Below the pieces are notes generated by a model, which had not been told where the DNA came from, did no database searches, and saw only the letters and a list, made by a program, of their open reading frames with translations. A program made the position numbers and the translations under genes. 64,000 nt of DNA from Caldilineaceae bacterium (GTDB lineage: Bacteria > Chloroflexota > Anaerolineae > Caldilineales > Caldilineaceae), in the NCBI GenBank assembly GCA_022821545.1, contig JAJEDJ010000042.1:62001-126000 (forward strand), given 5' to 3'. Position 1 is the stretch's first letter. Each line of letters starts with the position of its first letter. Below are positions 23,978 through 35,487 of this stretch, in pieces.

Positions 23978-24943
23978 ATGATAGCCCAGACCCTGACTCC
24001 GAATGCGGCAAAGAGCCGCGCTGCAGACAGTCCGATCTCTGTGTTGGACGATATCGGCAATACGCCGCTTCTGGATCTGACCCAGTTCGCCCGCAGTTGC
24101 GGCGCTCCGGAAGATGTGGAGTTGTACGCCAAAGCCGAGTGGGCGAATCCCGGTGGGTCGGTAAAGGCGCGGGCAGCCTTCAAGATCGTGGAGGAGGCCG
24201 AAGCAGACGGCAGGTTGGGCGCCGGACAGACGCTTATCGACAGCAGCAGCGGCAATACCGCCATCGCCTACGCGCTGGTGGGCGCTGTCCGGGGATTCCC
24301 CGTGCATCTGGTGATGCCAAAAAATGTGAGCCGTGAGCGCAAGGCCCTGGTAAAGGCATACGGCGCAACTCTCATTGAATCGGATCCATTGGAAGGTTCG
24401 GACGGGGCGATCCGCCTCGTGCGCGAGATCGTCGCCGCGGACCCGGACCGATACTTCTACGCGGACCAGTACAATAACGACGCCAACTGGCGCGCCCACT
24501 ACGAGGGAACGGGCCCGGAAATCTGGCGGCAGACGCAGGGCAGAGTAACGCATTTCGTCGCCGGGTTGGGAACGACCGGGACCTTCGTGGGCGCCGGTCG
24601 ATTCCTGCGCGAACAGAGCCCGGCCGCGTGCCTGGTGGCCGTGCAGCCCGAAGACGAACTATCGGTCATCGAAGGACTGAAATATCTGCCGGCGGCCATC
24701 ACCCCGGGAATCTACGTTCCGTCGCTCGTAGACCGTCACATGACGGTTGCCGCGGAGACCGCCTGGGATGTAACGCAGTCCCTCGCCCGGGCGGCGGGGC
24801 TGTTTGTCGGATTCAGCAGCGGAGCGGCCGTAGCGGCAGCCGTGCAGTTGGCCAGGGAACTTCCCCGTAACTCCGCAGGCGTCGTCGTCACCCTCCTGCC
24901 CGACGACGGCAGCAAATATGTGAGCCTGGGTCTGTTCGACTGA
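23978..24943 (+). CDS. cysM: PLP-dependent cysteine synthase (CysM-like)
   Basis: 321 residues, fold-type II PLP enzyme. The Schiff-base Lys is in NPGGSVKAR (about residue 63), the phosphate loop in GLGTTGTFVG and the asparagine loop in SSSGNTAIAYA. It belongs with cysteine synthase/CysM. In M. tuberculosis, CysM uses O-phosphoserine and CysO-thiocarboxylate; the gene order mec-cysO-activating enzyme-cysM makes the same chemistry likely here. The acceptor (phosphoserine, acetylserine or homoserine ester) cannot be fixed by reading alone. Confidence 0.88.
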   Translation: MIAQTLTPNAAKSRAADSPISVLDDIGNTPLLDLTQFARSCGAPEDVELYAKAEWANPGGSVKARAAFKIVEEAEADGRLGAGQTLIDSSSGNTAIAYALVGAVRGFPVHLVMPKNVSRERKALVKAYGATLIESDPLEGSDGAIRLVREIVAADPDRYFYADQYNNDANWRAHYEGTGPEIWRQTQGRVTHFVAGLGTTGTFVGAGRFLREQSPAACLVAVQPEDELSVIEGLKYLPAAITPGIYVPSLVDRHMTVAAETAWDVTQSLARAAGLFVGFSSGAAVAAAVQLARELPRNSAGVVVTLLPDDGSKYVSLGLFD

Positions 24944-25003
24944 AGAACTTGGACCCGCCTTCAGGCTTGCAGCAGCTGGACACCCCTCTTCAAGGTAGTC
25001 CCC

Positions 25004-27607
25004 TCACTCCATGCGCAGAGCCTCTGCCGGGTCTGTCCTGCTCATGCGCCAGGCCGGATAGAGTCCGGCAAGCAGCGCGGCTGCCAGGGCCACCAAAAAC
25101 GCTTGTCCAAACTCCCCGGCTTGGAGTCGCATTGACAACGTCCAACCGAAAGATCGCAGATTGATTATATAGATGAGGATCAGCGCCAGAAGGAATCCGG
25201 TTGGCATCGCGACCAACCCGGCGCTTGTTCCGAGCAGGCCGGTTTCGAGGAGCGTGAGGGCCCACAGCTGGCGGCGCGTCATGCCTGTCGCCCTCAGCAC
25301 ACCGATCTCCCTGGCGCGTTCCAGCTGTAGACTCATCAGTGTGCTGAGTATGCCGACAAATGCTACAAAGGTGGCCAGAAGCCGCAAGGCAAAGGTAATG
25401 GCAAAGGTCCGATCGAACACCTCCAGTGCATTGCGGCGGACGCCCCGATTCGAGCTGATCAGCAGTTCAGCCCTGCCCGCGAAATCCCGGCGCAGCGCGT
25501 TGACGGTCTCGTCCACGTCGGCGCCGGGCTCGACGAAGAGAGCAATGGTCGAGAGCGCGTCATCGCTCCAGTAGCCCCGGTATACGCTGTCTGACATCAG
25601 CAGAGTGGGACTCACGTCGAAGTCGTAAGTAACGCCTACGACGGGAAAACTCTTCTCTCCGGCGTCGGACAGCAGCTGCAGAGTCTGACCGACCCCCAGT
25701 TTGAAACGGTTGGCCATTGTCTCGTTTATGACGACTCCGCCGGCCTCGACCGCGCGCCACGTAGCTGCCGTATCTCCCACCGATTCACGATAGCGGCGAT
25801 CTTCTCCGGCAAGGTCGCGCAACAGGGCTGCCAGCTGCACATTGACCTGTTTTCCGTCAGGCAGAGTGGCGGCCGCCTCCACCTCGCGGCTTGTCGAGTA
25901 GCCGGCAATCGCCGGAAAGCCGCTCAATTCCTCCAGCAGGGACGGCTCCAGGGTGACGCTATTGCGATTTGGCCCCAGTGCAGGCGCGGAGACGAAGATG
26001 TCAGCTTGCAGGATTTCGTCCAGCCACTGCTCTACTGTCAGCCGGAAAGAGACGATCATCACGCCCACACCGATGATCACGCTGACCGCGACCATGAGAG
26101 CGGCGATGGCTGCGGACGTGCGCGAGAGCGAGCGCACAATGTTGCGGGGGGCCATTCGGGCGAGGATGCCGAGGCGGCGGCCGAGCAGGCGGCGCACGCC
26201 GTCCATTAGCAGCAGCGTGAGTACCGGCGTCACCAGGGCCGCGCCCAGGATAACCGCGAACAGGCCGGCGAAGGCAACGACGAGATTCCACTCGGGAATG
26301 AGCAGCGCCGCGCCGAGCAGGCCAAGGAGGAGCCCGGCTGCGGTGAGCCGCGGCAGGGCGCGGCGGGCCTTATCTTCGATGCTGGAGCGCAGCACGGCTC
26401 CCGCCGGGGGTACACTCGTCGCCTCAAGCGCCGGCAGGAGTGCGGCAAGCAGCGCGGCGCCGGTCCCGCTGAGTGCGCCTTTGGCCAGTGTCCAGACCGG
26501 GACGTCCGCGCTGCGCACGGCCACGACGAAGAACAGATCGTTTATTGTCTGGGTGACGGCCTGTACTGCGCCCCGGCCCAGGAGAACGCCCAGCCCCAGG
26601 CCCAGGACTGTGCCGATGAGGCTGAGAGAGGCCGCCTCGATCAAAACTATCGTGAACAGTTCCCGCCGGGTCATGCCCAGCGCCCGCAAGATCCCGAGTA
26701 CGGGTCGGCGCTGGACGACACTGAAGGAAACCGTGTTATAGATGAGAAACATGCCGACGACCAGGGCGAGCAGGCTCAGAGCAGTCAGGTTGAGCCGGAA
26801 TGCGGCCGTCATCTCTTCCACCGTATCGGTGCGGGCCGCGGGCCGGACAATACGGGCGCCCGCGGGCAACAGTTCTCTGATATCTTCCAGCCTGGCTTCG
26901 CCTCCAGCGCCGGACGGCAGAATCAGATCGATGCGGTCCAGGCGGCCGACTCTCCCCAGCAACTCCTGCGCCGTGCTGATGTCCACGATCAGCAGACCAT
27001 CCAGCGCCCGCCTGCTCAGCTCATTCGATGGGACTAGCAGCCCGACGATGGTCAACCCTTCCATGCGGGAGCCGATGCGGATGGGGAGCGACTGACCGGG
27101 CTGCAGGTTGTAACGGTCGGCCACCGACTGCCCAATCAGAACTGTATTGGGTTCAATGAGAAACGGAGTGAGATAACTGCCGAAGCCGTCGACCGAGGCC
27201 GCGCTGACGGACTGGCTGTTACCTCCCAAATAGCTGCGAAAGGGAGGTTCGGCGAAGGGATCGATTCCGAGAAGACGCATCGGCTGCGCGTCCAGCTGTG
27301 GAACGCTCACATAGCTCTCGACGACCGGGGCGCTGAGGCGAAAGCCCAGTTCACGGCGCAACCGGGCGTAAAACGAGGCATCAACGCCCGCCGGCCCGCC
27401 GACCACCTGGTGCGTTGCGCGTCCGGTGATCTGTTCAGTGCCGAGCGCGAAGGCGCGGTTGGCCGAGCCGTTGGCCAGGTCGATCGCGACGATCATGGCG
27501 ACGCCGATGGCAACGCCGACCACAAGAAATATCGACTGCAGAGGTCGGCGCCGGCAATGACGCCACGCCAATCGCAGCAGCGTGCGTCGCGGTAGAGCAA
27601 GTCTCAT
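25004..27607 (-). CDS. ABC transporter permease, FtsX/MacB-like
   Basis: 867 residues with two FtsX-like transmembrane units and large extracytoplasmic domains. The first span is near residues 20-45 ([20 protein letters not shown]), further groups lie at about 280-370 and 420-530, and the last group is at about 740-860. It starts inside the stop of the ATPase gene (ATGA overlap), so the two make one exporter. By family it drives lipoprotein or peptide release mechanically from the membrane (LolCDE/MacB type); the cargo is unknown. Confidence 0.9.
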   Translation of the reverse strand: MRLALPRRTLLRLAWRHCRRRPLQSIFLVVGVAIGVAMIVAIDLANGSANRAFALGTEQITGRATHQVVGGPAGVDASFYARLRRELGFRLSAPVVESYVSVPQLDAQPMRLLGIDPFAEPPFRSYLGGNSQSVSAASVDGFGSYLTPFLIEPNTVLIGQSVADRYNLQPGQSLPIRIGSRMEGLTIVGLLVPSNELSRRALDGLLIVDISTAQELLGRVGRLDRIDLILPSGAGGEARLEDIRELLPAGARIVRPAARTDTVEEMTAAFRLNLTALSLLALVVGMFLIYNTVSFSVVQRRPVLGILRALGMTRRELFTIVLIEAASLSLIGTVLGLGLGVLLGRGAVQAVTQTINDLFFVVAVRSADVPVWTLAKGALSGTGAALLAALLPALEATSVPPAGAVLRSSIEDKARRALPRLTAAGLLLGLLGAALLIPEWNLVVAFAGLFAVILGAALVTPVLTLLLMDGVRRLLGRRLGILARMAPRNIVRSLSRTSAAIAALMVAVSVIIGVGVMIVSFRLTVEQWLDEILQADIFVSAPALGPNRNSVTLEPSLLEELSGFPAIAGYSTSREVEAAATLPDGKQVNVQLAALLRDLAGEDRRYRESVGDTAATWRAVEAGGVVINETMANRFKLGVGQTLQLLSDAGEKSFPVVGVTYDFDVSPTLLMSDSVYRGYWSDDALSTIALFVEPGADVDETVNALRRDFAGRAELLISSNRGVRRNALEVFDRTFAITFALRLLATFVAFVGILSTLMSLQLERAREIGVLRATGMTRRQLWALTLLETGLLGTSAGLVAMPTGFLLALILIYIINLRSFGWTLSMRLQAGEFGQAFLVALAAALLAGLYPAWRMSRTDPAEALRME

Positions 27608-28416
27608 CGCTGCGGAGCTGCGGTATAGGCGCCGCGCCGCAGTGCCTGCTCTACGTCCGATTCTCGTTCTGCATTCGGGGCCGGCGTATGGCGAGAGACC
27701 AGCTGTCCCCGTTCCAGGAAAAAGACCGCGTCGGCGAGGCTGGCAATATCCTCATCGTGCGTTGCCATGATGAGAGTCTTCCCCGCGTCGCGGCTCAGCT
27801 CCAGCAGCAGTTTCAGAACTGTGTCGCCCGTTCCCTCATCTAGGTTGCCGGTTGGCTCGTCAGCCAGCAGCAGGACCGGGTCGTGGATGAGAGCGCGTGC
27901 GATGGCGACGCGCTGTTGTTCGCCTCCGCTTAGCCGGTCGGGGAAGGAGTCGAGGCGGTCACCAAGGCCGACGCGATGCAGCAGGGCTTCGGCGCGGCGG
28001 TGGCCCTTTCTGTCCCGGCCTGCCAGCTCGACCGGCAGAGCGACGTTTTCGAGTACGGTAAGCGTTGGAATCAGATTGAAGAATTGGAAGACGATCCCGA
28101 TATTGCGACGGCGGAAAAGCGTACGCTGGTGTTCGCTCAGGGCGGTCAGCTCGACTTCACTGCCCTGCTCTCGGATGTAGACCCGGCCCCCGGAAGGACG
28201 GTCGATACCGGAGATGAGATTCAGGAGTGTGCTCTTACCGCTGCCGGACTTTCCCAGAAGGCAGATGAACTGGCCGGCCGCAATAGAGCAGTCTACCGCT
28301 TCCAGCACACAGTTCTCCTGCCCCGCCTCACGGAAAGACTTGCCCAGTGTGTCTATTCGCACCAGCGGCGGCGGCTTTTCCGGCGCCTGTCCGTCATTAT
28401 TCGCAGTCTCGATCAT
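27604..28416 (-). CDS. ABC transporter ATP-binding protein (LolD/MacB-type)
   Basis: 270 residues. Walker [12 protein letters not shown], signature [15 protein letters not shown], Walker [14 protein letters not shown] and the switch His in [12 protein letters not shown] are all intact. The TGNLDE form after Walker B is typical of the MacB/LolD/FtsE group. It overlaps the permease by 4 nt. About 20 extra polar residues precede the usual N terminus. Confidence 0.93.
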   Translation of the reverse strand: MIETANNDGQAPEKPPPLVRIDTLGKSFREAGQENCVLEAVDCSIAAGQFICLLGKSGSGKSTLLNLISGIDRPSGGRVYIREQGSEVELTALSEHQRTLFRRRNIGIVFQFFNLIPTLTVLENVALPVELAGRDRKGHRRAEALLHRVGLGDRLDSFPDRLSGGEQQRVAIARALIHDPVLLLADEPTGNLDEGTGDTVLKLLLELSRDAGKTLIMATHDEDIASLADAVFFLERGQLVSRHTPAPNAERESDVEQALRRGAYTAAPQR

Positions 28417-28470
28417 CGCCAGTTCACGCAGTGGACCAGGGTCATCGCCGTCGACAACCTCGTCAATCTC

Positions 28471-28479
28471 ATTCTATCA
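28471..28479 (-). promoter_or_regulatory. Extended -10 promoter candidate for the ABC exporter
   Basis: Minus strand TGATAGAAT (TGn plus TAGAAT) about 55 nt before the ATPase start; no good -35. Confidence 0.35.
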
Positions 28480-28598
28480 GTGAAAAGCGGGGGCGCTGAA
28501 AGTGACGGAGGCGGCAATCCCGGAGTCGGCGTCTGCCCGAGCGCCCTTCTCCAGCATTCCACGTTTGGATTCTCTCCCGCCGAATGTTAGCCTTCACT

Positions 28599-28666
28599 GG
28601 CTGTGTTCAAAATTTGCTGTGTTGGAAACCCTGCTGTGTTGGAAAACTTGCTGTGTTGGAAAACCT
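28599..28666. repeat. Four-copy 17-bp tandem repeat upstream of the M24 peptidase
   Basis: Units of the form TGCTGTGTTGGAAAACT at 28615, 28632 and 28649, preceded by a degenerate 16-bp copy at 28599. The array ends about 50 nt before the M24 start in the 298-bp gap 28417-28714. Confidence 0.8.
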
Positions 28667-28714
28667 TGCGCGCCGCAAAGAAAGTCGGCCTCATGCGAGA
28701 CAGAGAGGAATGGG

Positions 28715-29947
28715 ATGAAGAGAGACCTGGATAGACTGATGGAAGAACGCAATCTGGACGGTTTTCTGGTGCTTGGAGAGGGGCATGGCCCCGTTATGCG
28801 ATACCTGACAAGCGGCGGGTACTTTGAGGGGGCCCTCCTGCTCAAGCCGCGCGGTGAAGAATTGACACTGGTTCACGGCATGATGGAACGGGACACCGCG
28901 GCTGCCACCGGTCTGCGCACGGTCAACCGGGAAGATCACTTTAACGGGTACGAGCTGCTTAAGGAGTTTGAGGGCGACCGGCTGGCGGCGGCGGCGGCTT
29001 ACATCTCCCGCGCGATGGAGATGGTCGGACTGCGCGGTCGGGTCGGAGTTTACGGCATGCAGGATGCCGGCGCGTCGCTGGCGCTGATGGCAAAAGTGAA
29101 GGAGCAGATTGAAGGCATCGAGATCGTCGGCGAATACGGCCAGACTCTTTTCAGCCAGGCATTCGTCACCAAGGACGACTCCGAACTGGAAATCCTGAAA
29201 CGCGCCGGACGGCATACGTGTTCGGTCGTGGGGGACGTGCAGGCGTTCATCCAGGGGCACAAAGTGGGCCGGGACGAGATTCTGCTGAAGGCAGATGGGG
29301 AGCCGCTTACTATCGGCGACGTAAAAGGCTTCATGCGCGGCCGGCTGCACGCCAACGGGTTGCAGGAGGACCACGGCACCATCTTTTCACAGGGCCGGGA
29401 TGCAGGGGTGCCTCACAACGCCGGCGATCCGATGATGCCGTTGCAGCTGGGCCGCTCCATCATCTTCGACATTTTTCCGACAACGGAAGAAGGTTACTTC
29501 CATGACTTGACTCGCACCTGGAGTCTGGGCTATGCAACCGACGAAGTGCAGGAGGCTTACGACCAGACCAAGGAGATCTTCGACCGTGTTATGGCCGAAC
29601 TGGAGTTGGGCCGGCCGCTGCGTGAGTATCAGATCATGACCTGCGACTACTACGAGAGCAAGGGTCACAAGACGGTGCGCAGCCATCCAGGGACGGAAGA
29701 AGGTTACGTCCATGGCCTTGGCCACGGCATCGGCCTGGAGATTCACGAAGGGCCGAATTTCAGCCATGCCGCGGGCGAGAAATCGGTCCTGTTACCCGGC
29801 CACGTGGTGACGATTGAGCCAGGACTGTATTATCCCAGTCGGGGATTTGGTGTGCGCGTCGAGGACGCGGTCGCCTACAACGAGGAGGGCGAACTAATCT
29901 GGCTCTCTGACTATCCCTATGACTTGGTCATACCGATGAAGGGTTAG
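28715..29947 (+). CDS. M24-family metallopeptidase (Xaa-Pro peptidase-like)
   Basis: 410 residues from ATG 28715, with AGAGAGGA upstream; the frame is open from 28502 but that part runs through the tandem repeats. The pita-bread C-terminal domain keeps the five metal ligands: Asp in IFDIFPTT and FHDLT, His in HGLGHGIG, Glu in TIEPGLYY and VRVEDAV. The N-terminal creatinase/prolidase-like domain is present. It should cleave N-terminal residues before proline, or be a related hydrolase. A convergent terminator follows. Confidence 0.9.
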   Translation: MKRDLDRLMEERNLDGFLVLGEGHGPVMRYLTSGGYFEGALLLKPRGEELTLVHGMMERDTAAATGLRTVNREDHFNGYELLKEFEGDRLAAAAAYISRAMEMVGLRGRVGVYGMQDAGASLALMAKVKEQIEGIEIVGEYGQTLFSQAFVTKDDSELEILKRAGRHTCSVVGDVQAFIQGHKVGRDEILLKADGEPLTIGDVKGFMRGRLHANGLQEDHGTIFSQGRDAGVPHNAGDPMMPLQLGRSIIFDIFPTTEEGYFHDLTRTWSLGYATDEVQEAYDQTKEIFDRVMAELELGRPLREYQIMTCDYYESKGHKTVRSHPGTEEGYVHGLGHGIGLEIHEGPNFSHAAGEKSVLLPGHVVTIEPGLYYPSRGFGVRVEDAVAYNEEGELIWLSDYPYDLVIPMKG

Positions 29948-29967
29948 GGAGGCGATGGCAAAAGAAA

Positions 29968-29992
29968 GTGAGAGGGGCGCCGCCCCTCTCAC
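29968..29992 (-). terminator. Intrinsic terminator between convergent peptidase genes
   Basis: An 11-bp perfect stem (29968-29978 / 29982-29992, GTGAGAGGGGC) with a 3-nt loop. On the minus strand it is followed by TTTCTTTT, so it ends the S41 transcript; for the plus-strand gene it is a stem without a T-run. Confidence 0.8.
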
Positions 29993-30000
29993 AGGTAAAT

Positions 30001-30020
30001 CTACTCTACTCTACTCTACT
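30001..30020. repeat. Pentanucleotide microsatellite (CTACT)4
   Basis: Four exact CTACT copies, 8 nt from the terminator stem and 15 nt from the S41 stop. Confidence 0.9.
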
Positions 30021-30034
30021 CACTCCTCGCACCG

Positions 30035-32425
30035 TTATCCGTCGTCGGAGTCGGCCTCCTCCTCCGAAACGTCGACGACCTCCAGAGTGTAAGTCCCCTC
30101 TTCATCGCCCAGTGCAGAGCTGACTTCGACGATCAGCTGCAGATCGCCGGGAACTTCCAGTTCCTCCAGGGCGGCGTCTGAATCATACGAATCGTCATCG
30201 GTCATGATCGGCGAATCGCCGTCAAGATAGAGAGCCAGGTAGGTATCGAACTCCTCGCTGCGGGCGAAGATGCTGATTACGTCACCCGCGGAGAGCGGAA
30301 GAGTGTACCGAACCACCGTTTGGGCTGCAAGCGTTCCCGTGACGACATCGCCCAATGCGATCTCGCCGCCGTCAATGGTTTCGACAGCCAGCAGTGAGTC
30401 GAGGTGTGCTACTGCGGCGTCGAGCAGAACGTCGTCATCTTCGTCCGCCAGTAGGGTCTCTCTTGTAACCGGCACGAGTACCGTAGGCACGACGCCAATG
30501 CCCTCGATGTGGATTTCGCCGTCGGCATCAACGGCTCGCCCGATGGTAAACGTGAAGTACTCGTCGTCGGGCATCTTTATGCTCTTGATGCTGCCGCCCA
30601 GCCCGCCGGTGGGGTAGTGGCCGACGATGGAGGCGCGGTCATTGATTGTCAAGTCGTAAGAGAAAAACTCACAGGCGCTGAGGCAGAACGGGCCGACGAT
30701 GACAACGACTTCGCCATCGTAACGCAGGTCTTCGGCCGGCAGGTAGTAGCGGTCCGCCCCGTCCGGATCGATGTAGAATTCGCCGCGATCCTCATCGTAG
30801 AAACCGGAGTTGCCGAGGACATGCGGCTCGTGGAAGAAGTAGGCGGCCATCTGGTCGGCGAGAAAGCCGCTGCCGCCCCCATTCTGGCGCATGTCGATGA
30901 TGAGGCCATTGACGGTGTAACGCTTCAAAGTGCGAATCATGCGCTCCCACAGCTGCACGGTCAACACGCTGTTGTCGGAGAAGCTGTCGATCTTGACGTA
31001 GCCGTAATCGTTTTCGCCGTACTCGTCCGCTTCCAGCAGCTCATAATCAACGGGGATTTCGAACCCGGTTGTCCCCCTTGCAAAGGAGGAAAAGCTGAAG
31101 CTGTCGAACTCGCTGATAACCTTCATCGTTTCCGTCACCTCTTCGCCGTCCGCGTCTTTCCAGGTCAGCTCGACCTCCGTCTCGATCGGGAAGCGGACCG
31201 CATAGCGCATCTGCTGCAGGCGCTGGAAGTGACCAGTGCTGAAGGGCGCGGAATGGGCCACGGCGTTGCTGATGACGTCGGCGATCGGCGCCCCGTCGAT
31301 GGAAACGATCTCAGTGCCAAGCGTGATGCCGGCTTCCTCAGCCGGGCTGCCTTCAGTGACGAAATTGACGATTACCGGTCCTTCCACGGTCTCTCGTATC
31401 GCTATGCCGAGTCCGCCGGCGATGTCCTGACGAAAATCTTCGCTAATGAAGGGGCCGCTCACGTGACCGTCAGGAATCGACCAGCTGAAGTCGCGCAGCG
31501 CCCGCTGGTAGTCCCGGGAATCCTCATCGGCCGCGGCAGTCTCGAAGCGGGGCAGGAACTCCGTCCTCTTCGCCTCCCAGTCAATTCCCTTATACTCGGT
31601 AAACGCGTATTCATTCTTCAGCAGGTCGATCAGTGAGTTGAATGCGTCGGGATAGGACTGATCGGAGTAGTCGACGAGTGCGATGCCCTCCGGTTCGATC
31701 AGATCGACGACAGGGTTGCGCGAACGGTCGAAGCTGAATGGCTCGGAGTCCAGGTTTACGATCGTATACCCTTGAGGCAGGATCACGATTGGGTCATCGT
31801 CGGTAAAGAGGAGCCCGTCTTCGCCGAAGCCGGAGGGAAAGCCTTGCTCAGCGTCGGGCGCGTAAACGAGGAAAACCCCGCCGACGATTTCCCGTTCCGT
31901 TTCGATCTCGTCGCTTATGCGGGTCGAAGCGTAAGCTGTCGACCAGCCGCCGCCGTAGAGATCCCTCTCCTCCAGGAAGGGATCGCCAAAGGTATTGTCC
32001 CAGTATGCGATGGCGAAAACCTGAACCCCTTGGTCTTCTGAGTCATCATTGTCGACGTCGCGGTAGCTACCCTGTGGTTCAATCGGAAGGGCAAGCGAAT
32101 ACTCGAAGGGCGACGTAAAGAAATCTGAAGTTATCTGGCCGATCGTTTGGGATTCGACCGGCATCAGGAAGTGTTCATTGCGATCGACAAATCCGGCCTG
32201 GTCTTCGAGGATCACTAGCGGTTGGGCTACGCCAATGGTGAAATAGGGCGCGGTATAGTTGACGCTCCCGGAAATCCTGACTGCACCGCCTTCGTCATTT
32301 TCAATCTGGGCAGCCGGGGGGGCTTCGCCGTCTTCCTGAGCGTGGGTATCGGAAGCGAAAAACGACCCTAAAGTCAGTGCTGCAGCAAAAAGAACACATA
32401 TACCTCCAATCAAACGCGCTTTCAT
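30035..32425 (-). CDS. Secreted S41-family (tail-specific/tricorn-like) peptidase
   Basis: 796 residues from ATG 32425, which has AAGGAGA 7 nt upstream. A signal peptide (KARLIGGICVLFAAALTL) is followed by an acidic segment, a PDZ-like part (VSIDGAPIADVI) and the S41 core: GLIIDMRQNGGGSG, the nucleophile in LSACEFF (about residue 581) and the YPTGGLGGS loop. The C-terminal 100 residues (GDVVTGTLAAQTVVRYTLPL) look like a pre-peptidase C-terminal beta domain. It is exported and probably degrades extracytoplasmic proteins. Confidence 0.88.
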   Translation of the reverse strand: MKARLIGGICVLFAAALTLGSFFASDTHAQEDGEAPPAAQIENDEGGAVRISGSVNYTAPYFTIGVAQPLVILEDQAGFVDRNEHFLMPVESQTIGQITSDFFTSPFEYSLALPIEPQGSYRDVDNDDSEDQGVQVFAIAYWDNTFGDPFLEERDLYGGGWSTAYASTRISDEIETEREIVGGVFLVYAPDAEQGFPSGFGEDGLLFTDDDPIVILPQGYTIVNLDSEPFSFDRSRNPVVDLIEPEGIALVDYSDQSYPDAFNSLIDLLKNEYAFTEYKGIDWEAKRTEFLPRFETAAADEDSRDYQRALRDFSWSIPDGHVSGPFISEDFRQDIAGGLGIAIRETVEGPVIVNFVTEGSPAEEAGITLGTEIVSIDGAPIADVISNAVAHSAPFSTGHFQRLQQMRYAVRFPIETEVELTWKDADGEEVTETMKVISEFDSFSFSSFARGTTGFEIPVDYELLEADEYGENDYGYVKIDSFSDNSVLTVQLWERMIRTLKRYTVNGLIIDMRQNGGGSGFLADQMAAYFFHEPHVLGNSGFYDEDRGEFYIDPDGADRYYLPAEDLRYDGEVVVIVGPFCLSACEFFSYDLTINDRASIVGHYPTGGLGGSIKSIKMPDDEYFTFTIGRAVDADGEIHIEGIGVVPTVLVPVTRETLLADEDDDVLLDAAVAHLDSLLAVETIDGGEIALGDVVTGTLAAQTVVRYTLPLSAGDVISIFARSEEFDTYLALYLDGDSPIMTDDDSYDSDAALEELEVPGDLQLIVEVSSALGDEEGTYTLEVVDVSEEEADSDDG

Positions 32426-32502
32426 TCCATATCTCCTTATAGCTGTTGCTTCTGGTCCAGACAAAGAGGTTCGCCGGCTGACTTACCGAAAAAATGTCTG
32501 TA

Positions 32503-33471
32503 TCAGGTCAACCTGTTCCTCTCAAAATCAATCATATCATCGAGGATTTCCGGCAACAAGTGAGTAGGCGTCCATCCGATTTCGCCGGCGATCTTTGAGA
32601 TTTTCGGAACGCGGCGGCGCAGGTCCTCGAATCCTTCCCCATAGGCTTGGTCGTAGGGCAAAAAGTGGATTGGCGATGTTGAATCGGAACGGTCAACTGT
32701 CAGTTCTGCCAGTTCGCGGACCGTCACCTCATGGTTGCTGCCAATGTTGTAGATCTGTCCGCTGGCTGACGTCCGGCCCAGCAGTCCAACGATTGCCTGC
32801 ACGACATCACCTACGTGACAGAAGCAGCGAGTCTGCAAGCCGTCGCCGTAGACAGTCAGCGGCTGCCCTCGCAGGGCCTGCCTGACAAACCTCGGCAGCA
32901 CCATTCCGAAACGGCCCGTCTGTCGCGGTCCTACGACATTGAACAAGCGCATAATTGTGAGCGGCAGTCCAAACTCCTGGTGCGCGGCGAGAGCGAGAAA
33001 CTCATCGAGAAGTTTGGTGGCGGCGTAGACCCATCGTGTACGGTCGGGCGGCCCGAGGATCAGGTCGTCGTCTTCCGAAAAGGGCAGGGCTTCGCTCTTG
33101 CCATAGACTTCACTTGTGCTGGCTATCAGAGTTTGGCAGCCATGGCGGCGGGCGGCTGCCAGCAGGGTGTGGGTGCCGAGAACGTTGGTCTCGATAGTTT
33201 GCGTCGGGTGTTCCAGGATCAGGTGTACGCCGACCGCGGCCGCCAAATGCACGATTGCGTCTGCGCGACGGGCGAGTCCGTCCAGCGCCGCACTGTCGTC
33301 AAGAGCGGCTTGGGTAAAGTTGAAGCGGGGATGGCCCAGAAAACCGCGGATATTCTCCGCCGAGCCAGTGCTGAGGTTGTCCAGAACGGAGACTGAGTCG
33401 CCGCGAACCAGCAGGGCGTCAGCAAGGTGGCTCCCGATGAATCCGGCGCCCCCTGTGATGAGGACATGCAT
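32503..33471 (-). CDS. NAD-dependent sugar-nucleotide epimerase/dehydratase
   Basis: 322 residues from ATG 33471 (MHVLITGGAGFIGSH), chosen because GGAG lies 6 nt before it; the frame opens at 33522. An extended SDR: TGGAGFIGSH cofactor loop, Asp in VLDNLSTG for NAD, and the YAATK catalytic Tyr-Lys pair. It is most like UDP-glucose 4-epimerase or UDP-glucuronate decarboxylase. It follows purH by 93 bp on the same strand. It may supply polysaccharide synthesis, for which a Wzy-like protein is encoded at 38579. Confidence 0.88.
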   Translation of the reverse strand: MHVLITGGAGFIGSHLADALLVRGDSVSVLDNLSTGSAENIRGFLGHPRFNFTQAALDDSAALDGLARRADAIVHLAAAVGVHLILEHPTQTIETNVLGTHTLLAAARRHGCQTLIASTSEVYGKSEALPFSEDDDLILGPPDRTRWVYAATKLLDEFLALAAHQEFGLPLTIMRLFNVVGPRQTGRFGMVLPRFVRQALRGQPLTVYGDGLQTRCFCHVGDVVQAIVGLLGRTSASGQIYNIGSNHEVTVRELAELTVDRSDSTSPIHFLPYDQAYGEGFEDLRRRVPKISKIAGEIGWTPTHLLPEILDDMIDFERNRLT

Positions 33472-33564
33472 GAGCATCTCCAAACTGCGCAGGTCCTGTA
33501 GTTTGGCGCCGGCGGCGACCACTCGATGGCTGCCGTTGCCATTCTACGAACCGCAACTGCTGCA

Positions 33565-35112
<1,548 letters not shown>

Positions 35113-35146
35113 GGAGACGCTCCTGTAAATCCGCAAAGGTTTCGGC

Positions 35147-35183
35147 AAATAGAAAGAGGCAGTCGGAATAACCCAACTGCCCC
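35147..35183 (-). terminator. Terminator of the ZTP riboswitch
   Basis: Arms 35183-35173 and 35166-35156 form 11 bp (two wobble pairs), followed by TTTCTATTT. The 5' arm starts directly after the riboswitch's GGGCT, so ligand binding could block it. Confidence 0.7.
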
Positions 35184-35325
35184 AGCCCAGGCGATCGACT
35201 GTGCATTAAGGGAAACAGTTCCCCGCTCCTCTCCCTCGTGGTATCTCTCCACTCAATTGAAGGGCCGGCTGCATTGTCGATTCTTCGGCAACCGGACCCG
35301 TCAGTCCGCCAGTCGAGGAGCCCAT
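35147..35325 (-). promoter_or_regulatory. ZTP (pfl) riboswitch with terminator, upstream of purH
   Basis: Minus strand, read toward purH: P1 arm GCTCCTC (35321-35315) pairs with GAGGAGC (35231-35225). The conserved GACTGGCG (35314-35307) follows P1. CCACGAGGGAG matches the conserved P2 exit. CGCCTGGGC (35193-35185) is the 3' pseudoknot loop, closed by CAGTC/GGCTG. Between them is an extra strong hairpin. The expression platform is a separate terminator. The class is known to sense ZTP/ZMP and to sit before purine and folate genes. Recognised by motif reading, not by a covariance search. Confidence 0.75.
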
Positions 35326-35342
35326 CCCTGATTGGTTTTCAT

Positions 35343-35370
35343 GTTATCACATGGGAAATGCCGGGGCAAA
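35343..35370 (-). promoter_or_regulatory. Promoter candidate for purH
   Basis: Minus strand extended -10 TGTGATAAC (hexamer 35348-35343) with a weak -35 TTTGCC (35370-35365). It places the transcript start about 10 nt before the riboswitch. Confidence 0.4.
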
Positions 35371-35487
35371 GGAGTCCATGCCGGAATGCTTAAGCCATCA
35401 TGTCTGATTTCTTAAGCTTTCGAGCTGCTGATGACGGTCCTCGCTCAATCCGAGGGGACAAAAAAATCCTCTGATCCGACAGCTGTC

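Noticed and set aside
21239..24943. Bacterial ubiquitin-like defence conjugation system (CBASS Cap2/Cap3 or Bil type)
   Set aside because: No E2-like or nucleotidyltransferase gene is present, and the CysM-like synthase and rhodanese domain fit cysteine synthesis from a protein thiocarboxylate better.
30509..31636. 375-aa plus-strand open frame inside the S41 gene
   Set aside because: Antisense shadow of the S41 coding frame with no recognisable motif.
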